NCBI GenBank assembly: GCA_021736965.1
Contig: JAIPEV010000022.1
Span: forward strand, 1 to 14,662
Direction of reading: 5' to 3'
Length of the DNA stretch: 14,662 nucleotides
Source of the DNA: Halanaerobiales bacterium
GTDB lineage: Bacteria; Bacillota; Halanaerobiia; Halanaerobiales; M55B127
In this document: positions 7,032 to 13,413 of the stretch, one piece after another
Numbering within the stretch: the first letter of the stretch is position 1
Layout of the letters: the number at the start of each line of letters is the position of its first letter
Notes under the pieces: generated by a model
The model's input: only the letters and a program-made list of their open reading frames with translations
Database searches by the model: none
Told to the model about the DNA's origin: nothing
Program-made: the position numbers and the translations under genes

Positions 7032-7059
7032 AAGAAAAAAAGCAGAGCTTGAGCCCTGC
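7032..7059 (-). terminator. Intrinsic terminator after rpmE
   Basis: The minus-strand hairpin GCAGGGC-TCAA-GCTCTGC (7059-7042) has a seven-pair stem with one G-U pair and a four-base loop. It is followed directly by a run of seven T's and then CTT. It lies 20 bases past the rpmE stop and separates rpmE from tdk. Confidence 0.85.
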
Positions 7060-7078
7060 ATAATTGTTAAAAAAATAA

Positions 7079-7312
7079 CTATTTTTCTTCAGTTTCTTCT
7101 TCTGATTCTTCTTCTGAAATACCGTACTTTTTATTAAATCTTTCAACTCTACCACCTTTTGCAGCTCTGCGTTTTTTACCTGTATAAAAAGGATGACAGC
7201 TAGAACATACCTCAACACGCATATCTTCACCTGTAGATTTTGTTACATATTCTTCACCACAAGCACATGTTATAGTAGTTTCTTTATATTCAGGATGTAA
7301 TTCTTTTTGCAT
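7079..7312 (-). CDS. rpmE: 50S ribosomal protein L31 (zinc-binding type)
   Basis: L31 sits in the central protuberance of the large ribosomal subunit and contributes to the bridge with the 30S head. This is the C+ (zinc-containing) type. Cys16 and Cys18 (CAC) plus Cys36 and Cys39 (CSSCH) can coordinate one zinc ion, and the protein starts MQKELHPEY as usual. The basic GKKRRAAKGGRVERF stretch (44-58) contacts RNA. The C-terminus is a very acidic tail (EEESEEETEEK), a variable part of the family. I chose the ATG at 7312, six bases after AGAGGTG. A GTG three codons upstream overlaps the ribosome binding site and is unlikely. In B. subtilis the zinc-bearing L31 is replaced by a zinc-free paralogue under zinc limitation, and no paralogue is visible here. 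Confidence 0.96.
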   Translation of the reverse strand: MQKELHPEYKETTITCACGEEYVTKSTGEDMRVEVCSSCHPFYTGKKRRAAKGGRVERFNKKYGISEEESEEETEEK

Positions 7313-7350
7313 ATATTTCACCTCTTTCTAAACATTCTTATCTTATATAT

Positions 7351-7379
7351 ATAATATATTTTTAGTTCGCTTTTGACAA
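7351..7379 (-). promoter_or_regulatory. Candidate sigma-A promoter for rpmE (proximal)
   Basis: The minus strand has TTGTCA at 7379-7374, a 17-base spacer and TATTAT at 7356-7351. Transcription would start near 7344, leaving a leader of about 30 bases before rpmE. Confidence 0.5.
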
Positions 7380-7387
7380 CTAGAATA

Positions 7388-7416
7388 ATTATAACATAGT
7401 AAAAATTAGTATGCAA
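7388..7416 (-). promoter_or_regulatory. Candidate sigma-A promoter for rpmE (middle, extended -10)
   Basis: The minus strand has TTGCAT at 7416-7411, a 17-base spacer and a perfect TATAAT at 7393-7388, preceded by TGT to form the extended -10 element TGnTATAAT. It is the best match in the rho-rpmE gap. Confidence 0.72.
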
Positions 7417-7437
7417 CCATCAATTCAACAAGTCCAA

Positions 7438-7466
7438 ATTATAAACAATTTCATTTAAAATATCAA
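7438..7466 (-). promoter_or_regulatory. Candidate sigma-A promoter for rpmE (distal)
   Basis: The minus strand has TTGATA at 7466-7461, a 17-base spacer and a perfect TATAAT at 7443-7438. It begins only six bases past the rho stop codon. Confidence 0.6.
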
Positions 7467-7471
7467 GTGGT

Positions 7472-8734
7472 TTAACCATTTTTAATTATTTGTTTTAATG
7501 CTTTTAGTAGTTCTTGATTATCTTTTGTATTCTTTATCTGCTTGATAAATGTGTCCATAATATCATAAGGTCTAGACTGTGCAATCTGTTTTCTTAGACT
7601 CCACATTACTTCAAGTTCTTTTTCATCTAATATTAGTTCTTCTTTCCTTGTACCAGACTTTTGAATATCTATAGCCGGGAATATTCTTCTTTCGGCAAGC
7701 TCCCTATTTAGATGAAGCTCCATATTTCCTGTTCCCTTGAACTCTTCATATATAACATCATCCATTCTACTACCGGTATCAACTAAAGATGTCGCTAAAA
7801 TACTTAGACTACCACCTTCTTCAATGTTTCTGCCTGCACCAAAAAAACTTTTTGGAAAGTACATTGCAGATGGATCTAAACCACCAGATAATGTTCTACC
7901 ACTTGGTGGAATTGTAATGTTAGATGCCCTTGCCAGTCTTGTTATACTATCGAGAAGAACCACAACATCATATTTATGTTCAACCAATCTTTTTGCCTTT
8001 TTTAATAAAAGTTTTGCAACTTGGATATGCTGTTCTGGTGGTTCATCAAAAGTTGAACTAATTACTTCAGCATCAACAGATCTTTCCATATCTGTTACTT
8101 CTTCTGGTCTTTCATCAATAAGTAGTATCATTAATCTAACATTTGGATTATTATGTCTAATACTATTGGCAATCTTTTTTAATAAAACCGTTTTTCCTGC
8201 TTTTGGTGGAGAAACTATCAGTCCTCTTTGACCTTTACCAATAGGAGCAATTAAATCGATTAATCTGGTCGATACATCATGTCTGTTATATTCCAACCGG
8301 ATCCTTTGATTAGGATAAAGTGGAGTTAAATCTTCAAAATAAGCTCTTTCAGTAGCCTTCTCTGGATCTTGATAGTTTACAGCTTCGATTCTTAATAGAG
8401 CAAAATATTTTTCATTATCTTTTGGTTCCCTTACCTGACCAGAAACAACATCCCCAGTTCTTAATTCAAATCTCCTAATCTGAGATGCGGATATATATAT
8501 ATCATCACTTGATGGGACATACTTTGAAGGTCTTAAAAAACCATAGCCTTCATTAGGTATGATATCTAGGACTCCTTGTGCAAATATATTACCTCCCTTT
8601 TCTGTCTCATTTTTTAGTATGGAAAATATTAAATCTTTTTTTCGCATTGTTGTATAGCCTGTAATATCTAACTCTTTTGCAAGATTATGTAACTCTGTTA
8701 TTGTTTTTTTCTCTAACTCACTTATGTTTAACAA
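7472..8734 (-). CDS. rho: Transcription termination factor Rho
   Basis: This hexameric RNA helicase ends transcription at Rho-dependent sites. In order the 420-residue protein shows the Rho N-terminal helical domain (about 1-45), a cold-shock-type RNA-binding domain (about 50-120, with GYGFLR at 63-68 and YISASQIRRF at 80-89), then the RecA-like ATPase. The ATPase has Walker A SPPKAGKT (175-182), Walker B VVVLLDS (257-263), the Q-loop region SFFGAGRNIEEGGS (296-309) and the R-loop around FKGTGNMELHL (332-342). There is no long insertion. The start is a TTG at 8734, eight bases after AGAGGTG, and the resulting N-terminus fits the family. It begins 21 bases after the exchanger gene, so the two are probably cotranscribed. 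No clear intrinsic terminator follows it. Confidence 0.97.
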   Translation of the reverse strand: MLNISELEKKTITELHNLAKELDITGYTTMRKKDLIFSILKNETEKGGNIFAQGVLDIIPNEGYGFLRPSKYVPSSDDIYISASQIRRFELRTGDVVSGQVREPKDNEKYFALLRIEAVNYQDPEKATERAYFEDLTPLYPNQRIRLEYNRHDVSTRLIDLIAPIGKGQRGLIVSPPKAGKTVLLKKIANSIRHNNPNVRLMILLIDERPEEVTDMERSVDAEVISSTFDEPPEQHIQVAKLLLKKAKRLVEHKYDVVVLLDSITRLARASNITIPPSGRTLSGGLDPSAMYFPKSFFGAGRNIEEGGSLSILATSLVDTGSRMDDVIYEEFKGTGNMELHLNRELAERRIFPAIDIQKSGTRKEELILDEKELEVMWSLRKQIAQSRPYDIMDTFIKQIKNTKDNQELLKALKQIIKNG

Positions 8735-8749
8735 AAAACAAACACCTCT
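8735..8749 (-). promoter_or_regulatory. rho ribosome binding site fixing a TTG start
   Basis: AGAGGTG at 8749-8743 stands eight bases before the TTG at 8734. The nearby GTG overlapping the ribosome binding site is out of frame, and no in-frame ATG lies close to the conserved beginning. Confidence 0.75.
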
Positions 8750-8755
8750 TTCGTT

Positions 8756-9769
8756 TTAAATTGATATCCCAAGTGTAAATAATAGGTAAAATCCTAAAAG
8801 GTATACTCCAAATACCATTATAGAATCCCATCCCATCCCAAATACTGTTTTCTTTGATTTATAAAATAAACCTATTATAAAAATAGATGACATTATTATT
8901 CCAATCGAAGCAGTAATCAAATGTAACATCTTTACAGATGAAAGTATAGCACCATCTCTATAAAACAGATCAGCAAAAAATATTATACTCATATTAAATA
9001 TATTACTTCCCAACACATTTCCTGCTGCCATATTATAGGCTTTAATTCTTACTGCTGATATAGCAGTAACTAATTCAGGTAATGAAGTAGCAGCAGCTAC
9101 TAAAATACTACCAATAAAGGTTTGATCTATCCCGGTTAGTGTTGCAATCTTGTCGCCAGTTACTGCAAGTCTAACCCCAGCATATACGATGATAGCTGCA
9201 CAAACAAAAAAACCCAAAGAAGCTTTTTTAAGGCTAATATCTAAATATGGGATCTCTGATTTTTTATTATCATCAAGAGGATTCTTTTTTTCAAATCTAA
9301 AGATTAAAAACATGGCTATAAAGTAAGTTATTAATATTATAAAACTATCAATCCCTACACTAAAAATACTTATACTAAAACCGGTAAAGTTTGCAATTAC
9401 AATTGAAATTGCAGCAATTGCAGATAATAATATACCCCATGAACCCGTCATCACATGAGAGTAGTTCAAACTAAGAGATAGTGGTAATTTATTATTATGC
9501 ATTACATCTACTATAGCTAAAATCAATAAATTGAAGGTATTGCTACCAAATGCATTACCAATTGCTATATTAGGAGAACCTAAAATAGCTGCAGTTGAAC
9601 TGGTGACTAACTCTGGTAAAGAAGTAGCCATTGCAACTAATACTACACCTATAATAGCATGTCCAAGTCCTGTTCTTTCAGCAATTACATCTCCATACCT
9701 TGAAAGATATGTTCCTGAAACTATGATAAGTAAAGCCATTATGATAAACTCCAGCCAAATATTCGCCAT
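8756..9769 (-). CDS. CaCA-family sodium/calcium (cation) exchanger
   Basis: This membrane antiporter, 337 residues and about ten transmembrane helices, probably extrudes calcium in exchange for sodium or protons. It shows the internal duplication of the family. Alpha-1 (about 36-82) holds ATSLPELVT at 48-56 and GNAFGSNTFN at 71-80. Alpha-2 (about 215-262) holds an identical ATSLPELVT at 227-235 and GNVLGSNIFN at 250-259. The Thr-Ser and Glu residues of both repeats (Glu53 and Glu232), which line the ion site in structurally known members, are present. A hydrophilic loop at about 158-180 joins the halves. The ATG at 9769 has AAAGGAG six bases upstream. The ion actually carried cannot be read from the sequence. 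It sits between fba and rho, where B. subtilis carries murA, glpX and tal genes. Confidence 0.92.
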   Translation of the reverse strand: MANIWLEFIIMALLIIVSGTYLSRYGDVIAERTGLGHAIIGVVLVAMATSLPELVTSSTAAILGSPNIAIGNAFGSNTFNLLILAIVDVMHNNKLPLSLSLNYSHVMTGSWGILLSAIAAISIVIANFTGFSISIFSVGIDSFIILITYFIAMFLIFRFEKKNPLDDNKKSEIPYLDISLKKASLGFFVCAAIIVYAGVRLAVTGDKIATLTGIDQTFIGSILVAAATSLPELVTAISAVRIKAYNMAAGNVLGSNIFNMSIIFFADLFYRDGAILSSVKMLHLITASIGIIMSSIFIIGLFYKSKKTVFGMGWDSIMVFGVYLLGFYLLFTLGISI

Positions 9770-9825
9770 TTCTTACTCCTTTCAATAAAAAAGTTACAGG
9801 AAAACTTATCTAATGGAGGGAAAAA

Positions 9826-9863
9826 AGGAAAGTTTTAAAGGGTATCCAGGCTGGATACCCTTT
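9826..9863 (-). terminator. Hairpin after fba, probable terminator
   Basis: A perfect 12-bp inverted repeat (9837-9863, AAAGGGTATCCA with a three-base loop) begins 15 bases after the fba stop. On the minus strand the stem ends in TTT, followed by AAAAC and a pyrimidine-rich run (CTTTCC, then six T's) rather than an immediate T tract. It is probably the end of the upstream operon, but it could also act as an mRNA 3' stabiliser or partial terminator. Confidence 0.55.
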
Positions 9864-9877
9864 GGATTTATTATAAT

Positions 9878-10732
9878 TTATGCCCTATTTTTACTACCAA
9901 AAAATTCAATCTTTTCCTTAACCTTAGCTTTAATTGCATCTCGACCTGGACCACAATACTTTCTTGGATCATAAAGCTTAGGATCATTATCAAGTAACTC
10001 TCTAATTTTTCCAGTAAATGCCTGTTGGAAGTTAGTATTAACATTAACTTTATTAATTCCCATTGTAACTGCCCTACGTACATCTTCTTCAGGTACACCT
10101 GAAGCTCCATGTAAAACTAAGGGTATCTCTAATCTAGAATTAATTTCTTTTAATCTATCGAAATCTAATTCAGGTTTGCCCTTATAAACTCCATGGGCTG
10201 TACCAATAGCTATAGCTAAAGCGTCAACACCTGTTTTTTCAACAAACTCTTCTGCCTCATCAGGTTTAGTAAATTTAGCATCTTTATCTTCAACTTTTAC
10301 ATCATCTTCGGCGCCTCCAATTTTACCCAATTCCGCTTCAACAGTAACTCCTACACTATGAGCTGCTTTAACGACCTCTTTAGTCATTCTTATATTTTGT
10401 TTGAAAGGATACTTTGAACCATCATACATTACAGAGCTAAATCCTTCTCTAATACACCTCATTATGACATCATAACTACTTCCATGGTCAAGATGAAGTG
10501 CTACTGAAATATGAGTGTCTTTAACAGCTGCTTTTACCATATTAACTAAATAGTCCATACCAATATATTTAATGGCCCCTTCACTTGCTTGTAAAATTAG
10601 AGGAGAATTGGTCTCTTCAGCAGCCCAAATAATCCCCTGTAGAAACTCCATATTATTGATATTAAATCCACCAACTGCATAATATTCTTCATTTGCCTTT
10701 TTTAAAATATCAGCCATTGGAACTAAACTCAT
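9878..10732 (-). CDS. fba: Class II fructose-bisphosphate aldolase
   Basis: It cleaves fructose-1,6-bisphosphate to dihydroxyacetone phosphate and glyceraldehyde-3-phosphate (or the reverse) in glycolysis and gluconeogenesis. This metal-dependent TIM-barrel enzyme of 284 residues shows HLDHG at 80-84 (catalytic Asp82, zinc-binding His83), EAELG at 132-136, GTAHGVY at 177-183 with metal ligand His180, HGASGV at 208-213 with metal ligand His208, and NVNT at 230-233. The related tagatose-bisphosphate or ketose-bisphosphate aldolases share this fold, so FBP is the most likely but not proven substrate. The ATG at 10732 comes three bases after the stop of the zinc-ribbon gene, with AAGGGGG upstream, so the two are cotranscribed. 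pyrG and fba are also near neighbours in B. subtilis. Confidence 0.94.
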   Translation of the reverse strand: MSLVPMADILKKANEEYYAVGGFNINNMEFLQGIIWAAEETNSPLILQASEGAIKYIGMDYLVNMVKAAVKDTHISVALHLDHGSSYDVIMRCIREGFSSVMYDGSKYPFKQNIRMTKEVVKAAHSVGVTVEAELGKIGGAEDDVKVEDKDAKFTKPDEAEEFVEKTGVDALAIAIGTAHGVYKGKPELDFDRLKEINSRLEIPLVLHGASGVPEEDVRRAVTMGINKVNVNTNFQQAFTGKIRELLDNDPKLYDPRKYCGPGRDAIKAKVKEKIEFFGSKNRA

Positions 10733-10735
10733 TTT

Positions 10736-11389
10736 TTATTCCCCCTTATATTTATTATCAGTCCAGCCATCAACTGAACTATTTATATTTTTTATAATTA
10801 TATCTCCTTTTTCTTTAATCTCATTTAACTGTTCCTCGGTCTCTGCTGAAATATTTAAAGTACTTTTACATCTTCTGCATTTTAATTCAATTTTAGATGA
10901 ATATAGCCTTACATCTATTTTATCACTTCCACATTCACAGTATAACTTTGAAAGTGAAGCACGATCATGAACTATATTAAATATTTCTAATAAAAGTTCT
11001 GGTTCTTTATATTCATTAATCCCAAGTTCATCAGCTAACGATTTCAACTCTTCTTTTTGCCTATCAAGTTCTTTATTTATTAATAACTCTGAACCATAAT
11101 AACCCATTTCTAATCCTGTGTTTAAACACTTAATCTCTTTAACAGATTGATTTGACCAAAACTCATCTTTTTTGATAACCATCTGATGATAAACATCACA
11201 TAAAAAACAATAGTATTTAAACTGAATATATTTATCCCCTTTTTCTTTAATTTTTGCTTTAATCGTATTACATGAACAGGCTAGATTATAATAATTATTA
11301 TTAAGTTGGAAAATATTGATTTTTGATTTCTCTAATTTGCCACAGTGATGACAGCGAAAAGCTATTTCGATGGTTTTATCAATCAACAT
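10736..11389 (-). CDS. Cysteine-rich zinc-ribbon protein of unknown function
   Basis: I do not recognise a named function. The 217-residue soluble protein has eleven cysteines in three clusters: Cys13/16 (CHHC) with Cys38/40 (CSC), Cys61/64 (CFLC) with Cys88 and perhaps His68, and Cys151/153 (CEC) with Cys171/174 (CRRC). The first and third look like complete four-cysteine zinc ribbons. A charged helical stretch (about 103-145) joins the second and third. No signal peptide or membrane segment is seen. The ATG at 11389 has only a short AGG seven bases upstream. The frame is open to a TTG at 11515 inside ridA, so a 259-residue form is possible. The arrangement suggests RNA, DNA or protein binding, or a role in metal or redox handling. 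It sits in the ridA-fba operon, three bases before fba. Confidence 0.8.
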   Translation of the reverse strand: MLIDKTIEIAFRCHHCGKLEKSKINIFQLNNNYYNLACSCNTIKAKIKEKGDKYIQFKYYCFLCDVYHQMVIKKDEFWSNQSVKEIKCLNTGLEMGYYGSELLINKELDRQKEELKSLADELGINEYKEPELLLEIFNIVHDRASLSKLYCECGSDKIDVRLYSSKIELKCRRCKSTLNISAETEEQLNEIKEKGDIIIKNINSSVDGWTDNKYKGE

Positions 11390-11430
11390 AAGTTTACCTG
11401 TTTTAAAAACAGGGTTCACCCCCTCAAAAT
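11390..11430 (-). promoter_or_regulatory. Hairpin between a strong SD-like site and the start of the zinc-ribbon gene
   Basis: The minus strand has GAGGGGGTG at 11427-11419, then a small inverted repeat (CCTGTT and AACAGG around five bases), then AGG and the ATG at 11389. If the hairpin folds, the strong purine-rich site is brought to about ten bases from the ATG. It may equally be coding sequence of a longer form. Confidence 0.3.
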
Positions 11431-11501
11431 AATACTTCTCTAATAAGATTAAAAATCCTCCATCTTTAGAGAAAATACTAATATAAAAAGGGTAGTCTTT
11501 T

Positions 11502-11876
11502 TTAAATAACAGCAACTGCTTCTATCTCAACATTTACTCCTTTAGGTAAAGCTGTGACCTCTAAAAATGCCCTTGCAGGTGGGTCTTTCTTAAAATAATT
11601 GCCATATACTTCATTGATCTGTTCAAAATTAGCTATATCGTCTGTATAAACAGTTGCTTTTACAACATTATTAATATCTCCCCCAGCCTGATTTAAAATA
11701 GCCTTTAAGTTTTTTAATACCTGTTCAGTTTGTTTTTTTATAGAACTTAAAACAAGTTTACCATCTGTATCTAAAGGTATTTGACCACTAATATATATAG
11801 TTTTATCAACCTTTACAGCCTGTGAGTAACTACCAATTGCGGCAGGTGCCTTGTCAGTATTTATGATTTCTTTCAT
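11502..11876 (-). CDS. ridA: RidA family reactive imine/enamine deaminase
   Basis: It hydrolyses reactive 2-aminoacrylate and other enamines or imines released by PLP enzymes such as serine/threonine dehydratase, protecting cellular PLP enzymes. The protein is a trimer in the cytosol. The 124-residue sequence has GSYSQA at 15-20 with Tyr17, YISGQIPLD at 28-36 with Ser30, Asn88, the key Arg102 in PPARAFLEV (99-107) and Glu118 in NVEIEAVAV (115-123). These active-site residues correspond to those of authentic RidA (Arg105 and Glu120 in E. coli), not the divergent Rid subfamilies. The ATG at 11876 comes two bases after the HAD gene stop, with GGGAGG seven bases upstream. It is clearly part of the operon. 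Confidence 0.93.
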   Translation of the reverse strand: MKEIINTDKAPAAIGSYSQAVKVDKTIYISGQIPLDTDGKLVLSSIKKQTEQVLKNLKAILNQAGGDINNVVKATVYTDDIANFEQINEVYGNYFKKDPPARAFLEVTALPKGVNVEIEAVAVI

Positions 11877-11878
11877 CG

Positions 11879-12601
11879 TTAATCCTCCCGACTTTTGATA
11901 TAATCAATAAACTCTCTTCTAGTACCTATCCAATCCGGACTAATTTCAAGATTTAACTCTCCAACCTTATAGTCTTTTAATAAAAATGTTTTGATCCCGA
12001 TTTTTTTAGCAATCATATCATCTTGTAGGTCATTACCAACCATCACACAGTCTTTAGGACTTAAGTTTAACTTATCTAATATCTCTTTATAGTAGTTAAT
12101 ATTAGGTTTGCAATGTCTCATTTCTTCATAGGAGGTTATATATTCAAAGTCATCTGACTTTAAGTTTATCCAGTTTAGGCGTGTTTTAATTGCTTTTTTA
12201 GGAAATAGAGGATTAGTGGCAACTATTGTTTTAAATTTTTTTTCTTTCGCTACTTTAACTATCTTATTACCTAAGTTATCAAAGTCAAAATGATCTTTTA
12301 AAGTCGGGAACTCTTCTTTATAGAAGTTATCAAATTTTTCCCAGATAGCCTTTTTACTTGTGTTTTCTAAATCTATCAGATCAAAAAACTCTTTTTCAAA
12401 TACCTCTTTATTGGTCTTTGTTCCATTATTTTTAATCATCTTTAATGTTGCTTTATTAACCAGATCAATAAAATAGTCCGGCTGATATAGATCACTGAAA
12501 TAATCAGCTAAGATGTGAAAGTATTTGTTAATAAAGATCTTCATATCTATTGGTAATAAAGTGCCATCTAGATCAAAAAGAATGTGACTTTTATCCTTCA
12601 T
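11879..12601 (-). CDS. HAD superfamily hydrolase (phosphatase-like)
   Basis: This 240-residue cytosolic haloacid-dehalogenase family protein is probably a phosphatase of a small metabolite. Motif I is FDLDGTLLP (9-17, nucleophile Asp10 and acid/base Asp12). A helical C1 cap occupies about residues 20-110. Motif II is Thr129 in IVATNP, motif III is Lys165, and motif IV is GNDLQDD (189-195, with Asp191 and Asp195 for magnesium). All catalytic residues are present, so it should be active. The substrate cannot be predicted. The ATG at 12601 has AGGTGAT overlapping the stop region of the crotonase gene ten bases upstream, and ridA follows after two bases. Confidence 0.9.
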   Translation of the reverse strand: MKDKSHILFDLDGTLLPIDMKIFINKYFHILADYFSDLYQPDYFIDLVNKATLKMIKNNGTKTNKEVFEKEFFDLIDLENTSKKAIWEKFDNFYKEEFPTLKDHFDFDNLGNKIVKVAKEKKFKTIVATNPLFPKKAIKTRLNWINLKSDDFEYITSYEEMRHCKPNINYYKEILDKLNLSPKDCVMVGNDLQDDMIAKKIGIKTFLLKDYKVGELNLEISPDWIGTRREFIDYIKSRED

Positions 12602-12611
12602 TATTTATCAC

Positions 12612-13379
12612 CTATTTTTTTAAACTCTTTTTCATATTTTGTATTCTCTCAGTATGTTCTTCTTCTTTAAAACATTTTTTAAAAGAATCAGTTTCAAACT
12701 GATTACCTTTTTCATATCCACGAGCATATCCAACATTAATTGCCCTTTTTATCATTCCAACTGCTTTTGAAGACTGTTTAGTTATTTTTTTTGCCATGTA
12801 CCTTGTTTCTCTAAGTAAATCACGTGGTGTAACTAACTTATTTACTAAACCAATCTCAAAAGCTTCATCTGCATCGATAATATTACCGGTAAACAGTAGT
12901 TCTTTTGCCCTACCTATTCCGATGATTCTAGGTAACCTTTGGGTACCAGAAAAACCAGGGATCAAACCCAGACTTACTTCAGGTTGACCAAAGCGAGCCC
13001 TTGTACTGGCTATTCTAAGATCACAGGCTAAAGTAAGTTCCATACCCCCACCGAGGGCATAACCATTTACCGCAGCTAAAACAACTCTATCAGTCTTTTC
13101 TATTATATTACATATTCTTTTACCTTGAATAGCTATTTCTTCGGCAGTTTCTGAATCTAGATCTTCTAAAAAGTTTAAGTTTGCACCTACTGTAAATGCC
13201 TTTTCACCTTTACCAGTAATTATTATCGCTTTAATATCATCATCTTCTAATATCTTACAAATTTTTTCTTCAAGCTGATTAAGCCCTTTTTGATCATAAG
13301 CATTTAATACTTCAGGCCGTGTTAAAAAAATTGTCGCAAGTGGTGGTGAATAATCCACCTCCACATATTTTGCACTCAT
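12612..13379 (-). CDS. Enoyl-CoA hydratase/isomerase family protein (crotonase)
   Basis: This 255-residue crotonase-fold enzyme probably hydrates a short 2-enoyl-CoA such as crotonyl-CoA. Both catalytic glutamates of hydratases are in place: Glu114 in LGGGMELTLACDLRIA (109-124) and Glu134 in GQPEVSLGL (131-139). The oxyanion-hole segment reads VGANLNF (64-70), with Asn where Asp is usual (GAD). The following loop reads PGFSGTQRLP, where PGAGGTQRLP or PGGGGTQRLP is common. These changes could alter the substrate. The ATG at 13379 has a near-perfect AAGGAGGA seven bases upstream. It follows pyrG by 34 bases. No thiolase, acyl-CoA dehydrogenase or 3-hydroxyacyl-CoA dehydrogenase is visible beside it, so the pathway remains open. 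Confidence 0.9.
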   Translation of the reverse strand: MSAKYVEVDYSPPLATIFLTRPEVLNAYDQKGLNQLEEKICKILEDDDIKAIIITGKGEKAFTVGANLNFLEDLDSETAEEIAIQGKRICNIIEKTDRVVLAAVNGYALGGGMELTLACDLRIASTRARFGQPEVSLGLIPGFSGTQRLPRIIGIGRAKELLFTGNIIDADEAFEIGLVNKLVTPRDLLRETRYMAKKITKQSSKAVGMIKRAINVGYARGYEKGNQFETDSFKKCFKEEEHTERIQNMKKSLKK

Positions 13380-13413
13380 GATATTCCTCCTTGATGTTAA
13401 TGATTTATATAAA

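Noticed and set aside
7027..7230. Minus-strand open frame overlapping rpmE in another frame
   Set aside because: It runs through the terminator and out of frame with L31, with no ribosome binding site.
7373..7400. Plus-strand TTGACA that could drive an antisense RNA into rho
   Set aside because: The sequence at the right distance (CATAGT) is a poor -10 box, and the same bases are better read as part of the minus-strand rpmE promoters.
7455..7485. Terminator after rho from the palindrome around TGGTTTAACCA
   Set aside because: The stem is short and AT-rich with no loop to spare and no T run, and the distal rpmE promoter overlaps the area.
7737..8231. Open frame of 164 codons on the plus strand opposite rho
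   Set aside because: It mirrors the conserved rho ATPase coding sequence and has a low-complexity Ser/Leu/Ile-rich translation.
9871..10110. Minus-strand open frame inside fba, suggestive of a frameshift
   Set aside because: fba itself is intact from start to stop with all catalytic motifs, so this is only the alternative frame.
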